Shown here: one piece after another, positions 61,458 through 64,000 of the stretch
Layout: every line of letters begins with the position of its first letter
Position numbering within the stretch: the stretch's first letter is position 1
Source: Phaeosaccion multiseriatum
Lineage: Eukaryota; Ochrophyta, other classes
Reading direction: 5' to 3'
Assembly: GCA_965112735.1 (NCBI GenBank)
Contig: OZ218950.1
Location: forward strand, 3,162,001-3,226,000
DNA: 64,000 nucleotides
Notes under the pieces: model-generated
What the model was told of the DNA's origin: nothing
What the model saw: only the letters and a program-made list of their open reading frames with translations
The model's database searches: none
Translations under genes and position numbers: made by a program

Positions 61458-63150
61458 GGCAGACAGACAGACAGACACAGAGACAGACAGACACACAGAC
61501 AGACAGACCCTGCCCTCCCCCCCCCCAACCCTGCGTCGTGCCGAGAGGGAGCAGTTGGAGGACGCAAGTCAGTCCTGTCCTCTGTACAGTCATGTGCCCC
61601 ACCTTGTCCTGCACAACGACGATGATTTGCTCGTCCGCCATGCCGAAGTTGTTCCTCTCCTTTAGCAAGGCGCGAGTCTACGGGAGGGAAACATTGCGTG
61701 TGTGAATTGATAAGTGATGAGGATAATCAGGATGAAGATGAGGAGAGCATGAGAGCATGAGAGGGAGGGAGGGAGGGAGGGACAAGACGCGAGCCGCCCT
61801 GCACGCAGAGGAAGTCCTTCGTTCTACAAAGCACACAGAACGATGTGTACTTCACTTCCCGTTCTGTAACGACGGCGGGTCATCACACCGAACATACAGT
61901 TGCCTACTCTACCTGTTCGTCTGTGTCTCCTGAAGTCATGAGGATGAGAGGAATGACGAGGGTGCTGTCTCCGGTGGTGGTGCGGCACTTGTCTTGGAGC
62001 GCCAGAATGTGCTTGACATAGAGCTCCAAATAGGACTGACCCGTGGACACCTTGAGCCGGGGGTTGTTGTTCGTTCGTTTGTCGCAGGAGGGAGAGAGAG
62101 AGAGAGTGTGTGTGTGTGTGTAAGATAGACAGATGGAGAGAGAGGCCCAAAAGCACTTTGAGATGGCAGTAGCAGAGCACACTCTTGAGACAACAACGGG
62201 CCCACCCCAGCTCCCCCCACAAGAAAGTGTGGGACGACACGCCCTATGCCGTCTCAGGCTTGATAGAACATCGCCATCTCTTCCCTCCTCCTTTCGTGAG
62301 CCTTTGGCTCTTGCCCTAACCTCCTCCCCCCCTCCCCCCCCCCCGAGGGCAGAGCAAGCAAAAGGGGTGGACGCTGCAAAGGCTCTCTTGCACCGCCCCA
62401 CGAAGGTGTCTATCTCACAGCGAGCCTCCTTTCCTCTATCTGTCTATCTATCTACCTACCCAAGCCAGAGCCCACCTCTCTCCTCTACTCTCCTCTCACT
62501 CTCACTCTCCCTCTCCCCCCATAGTCTCACCTCCACGGGCAAGGCAAGTTTGATGCCGTTGAAGCCCAGCCTCTCCCCCAGCCCCCCGGCCACGAGTACG
62601 AATCCCATCTTGCCAACCTCTTCCATGCCCTTTTGCTCCAGTTTCTCGAACTCCGCCGTTCCAAAGTTGAGGCGAGTGCCGTCAGGCACCTCGGGAGTGT
62701 AACCGTCGAAGGGATTGACGCCCTCGGCAGACTCTTTCAGCAAGGCGCGAGCCTGTTGTGTTGCGCGTGGAGGGGAAAAGAGAGCGCGCACGCAGACAGC
62801 AGACAGGAGCCAGCAGCAGCACACACACAACACCTCAGCTGCAAGATGGGTGGTACCCATTTGCTCTATATCAAGACATCAAGAACCCATCGGAGCAAGC
62901 AAGCAAGTCTTGGACGCCCCGTCCCCACCTTAGTGATGTAAGCCTCGAGTCCCCCCGGGTAGTTGGCATCGCACGCCTGTAATTGCTCCAGCAGCCCGTG
63001 CTTGGCTTCGTCCTTCTCGCCTGCGGCTGGCCAGTTCTCAAACAAGGCGTCCTGGTCCAGGCTGAGCAGCATGGACACACAACCCTTCTCCTCATCGCTC
63101 AGAATAGCAGCGTTACCCCCTCCAAGCGTAGCTTCCAAGTCTTCACTCAT
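58292..63150 (-). CDS. USP: UDP-sugar pyrophosphorylase
   Basis: Converts UTP and various sugar-1-phosphates to UDP-sugars, feeding cell-wall and storage-glucan synthesis. Ten exons join in phase: 63150-62929, 62752-62531, 62050-61913, 61677-61603, 61191-61024, 60675-60499, 60056-59728, 59426-59291, 58836-58753 and 58624-58292 (627 residues, normal for plant USP). Motifs: the nucleotide-binding loop [17 protein letters not shown] (~126), [53 protein letters not shown] at a splice join, then VEYNQ and YPGNINTI. The C-terminal third ([20 protein letters not shown]) is the expected beta-helix-like domain. ATG 63150 gives a presumably cytosolic form. A second start through an upstream exon is phase-compatible and would add a targeting peptide. 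Confidence 0.9.
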
Positions 63151-63193
63151 TGGTACAAGTAGACACGATTTTAGGGGAGGACAGGACAGGTGA

Positions 63194-63229
<36 letters not shown>

Positions 63230-63402
63230 AGAAAAGGAGATTAGAGGGGAAGAAGGGGAGAGGGGGAGGGAGTGAGAGAGCAAATGCCAAATGAGAGGGA
63301 AGTCAATTGAGAGAGAGAATGAGCATTATATGTCGTTCTTAGTTCTCTCCATTGCTCACTTATCAAGGTATTACGCACAGCAACGGTCCAAAGCCAACGC
63401 AC

Positions 63403-63784
63403 CTGAGGAAGACGCTTGCAATGGCAAAGGTGACCTCCTGCCTCCCCCCCTCATCCCGCCCACCCAGGCGGAAGGAGCGACTGCAAACTCACTTCTGCTG
63501 CTACTACTGCTGCTGCTGCTACTGAAGCCGCTGCTCCCTAAGGATGACGAAAAGGGACCTCCTCTAAACCCTTCTACCGCTGTTAGTGATGGAACCGCTG
63601 CAACCCGTCCTGGCAGCACGCTGAAGCACTCTGCAGTATGGAGGTTCAATGTTAACAAGAGGAAGGCGAGGAGCACTTTGCCATTGCTGCTGCAGCTGCT
63701 GCTGCTTCCGCTTCCCCCACTGTTACAATCATCTTCGGAGCATGCTTCGAGCGACCGTGGTGGCGATTGCATGCTTCTCTTCAT
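63403..63784 (-). CDS. possible plastid-presequence exon of the UDP-sugar pyrophosphorylase
   Basis: A 127-codon open segment starting at ATG 63784. After a ~36-residue Ser-rich stretch there is a hydrophobic core (VLLAFLLLTLNLHTAEC) followed by Phe and a Ser/Gly-rich, low-acid region (FSVLPGRVAAVPSLTAV and on). This looks like a signal peptide plus transit peptide of the heterokont plastid type. It ends in a consensus donor (CTCAG then GTGCGT, phase 1). Splicing to an AG at 63142-63141, 12 bp inside the pyrophosphorylase exon and downstream of a CT-rich tract, preserves phase and bypasses ATG 63150. Reading on without splicing gives a stop at 63371. It could instead be a separate small gene. 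Confidence 0.5.
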
Positions 63785-64000
63785 CCTCTGCTGTCCTTTT
63801 TTTTTTCAATTCACACACTCACACATGATATTTTTTTCCCTTCTGGTGCCATCTGGGCTGCCTACTCCCCCTTCACCCTTCACCCCCTCCCCCCCCTCCC
63901 CCCCCTCCTCTTCCTGCTAAATCCTGCTAGAGTCCTACGAGTGAATCCCCTAATCCTGTCCTATGAATGAATGCCCTGCTAGAGTCCTATGCCCCTCCCT
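63785..64000. other. window end, no gene seen
   Basis: Pyrimidine-rich sequence with a poly-T patch (63798-63807) and C-rich runs. A phrase of the type ctgctagagtcctatg occurs twice near the end (63924 and 63980), a short direct repeat. Confidence 0.5.

Overview
The window is nuclear DNA of a spliceosomal eukaryote, most likely a photosynthetic heterokont (ochrophyte) alga. Genes carry many short GT-AG introns (about 40 bp to 1 kb), the DNA is GC-rich and crowded with microsatellites, and two proteins begin with a signal peptide followed by Phe (GSA-F, AEC-F), as in bipartite plastid-targeting signals of algae with a secondary red plastid. A finer placement cannot be supported. Products are named by reading translated motifs; no database search was possible.

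Layout: the 3' part of a phosphoserine aminotransferase (+, 265-1569); a retroelement zone with a ~1.1 kb palindrome (2461-3580) and a decayed Ty1/copia gag-protease fragment (3691-~5460); a TrmO-type tRNA methyltransferase (+, 5550-8036) with telomere-like repeats in an intron; a membrane-anchored thioredoxin-fold protein (-, 8454-9581); a large IQ-motif/B-box/WW protein (-, 10284-18132); a TVP38/TMEM64 membrane protein (+, 18701-19965); an inositol monophosphatase fused to a tail of exon-encoded repeats (-, 20312-26593); an SR-type two-RRM protein (+, 27209-31787); an OPA3-like protein (+, 32228-32908); a J-domain protein (+, 33892-36137); a 21-exon giant bridge-like lipid transfer protein of the FMP27/SABRE/Hobbit (BLTP2) family with an embedded CHORD zinc domain (-, 36623-55803); a small putative membrane protein (+, ~56575-57493); and a UDP-sugar pyrophosphorylase (-, 58292-63150) with a possible upstream plastid-presequence exon (63403-63784).

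Most exon models were built by joining GT-AG sites and checking that reading phase is preserved; TrmO, TVP38, IMPase, SR, OPA3, J-domain, BLTP2 and USP models close with no phase conflict. These are mostly unrelated housekeeping genes. The strongest candidates for something undescribed are the IMPase fused to a tail of symmetric phase-1 repeat exons, the CHORD domain inside the BLTP2 homologue, and the alternative targeting exon of the pyrophosphorylase. Recurrent themes are microsatellites abutting splice sites and very long homopolymeric amino-acid tracts.
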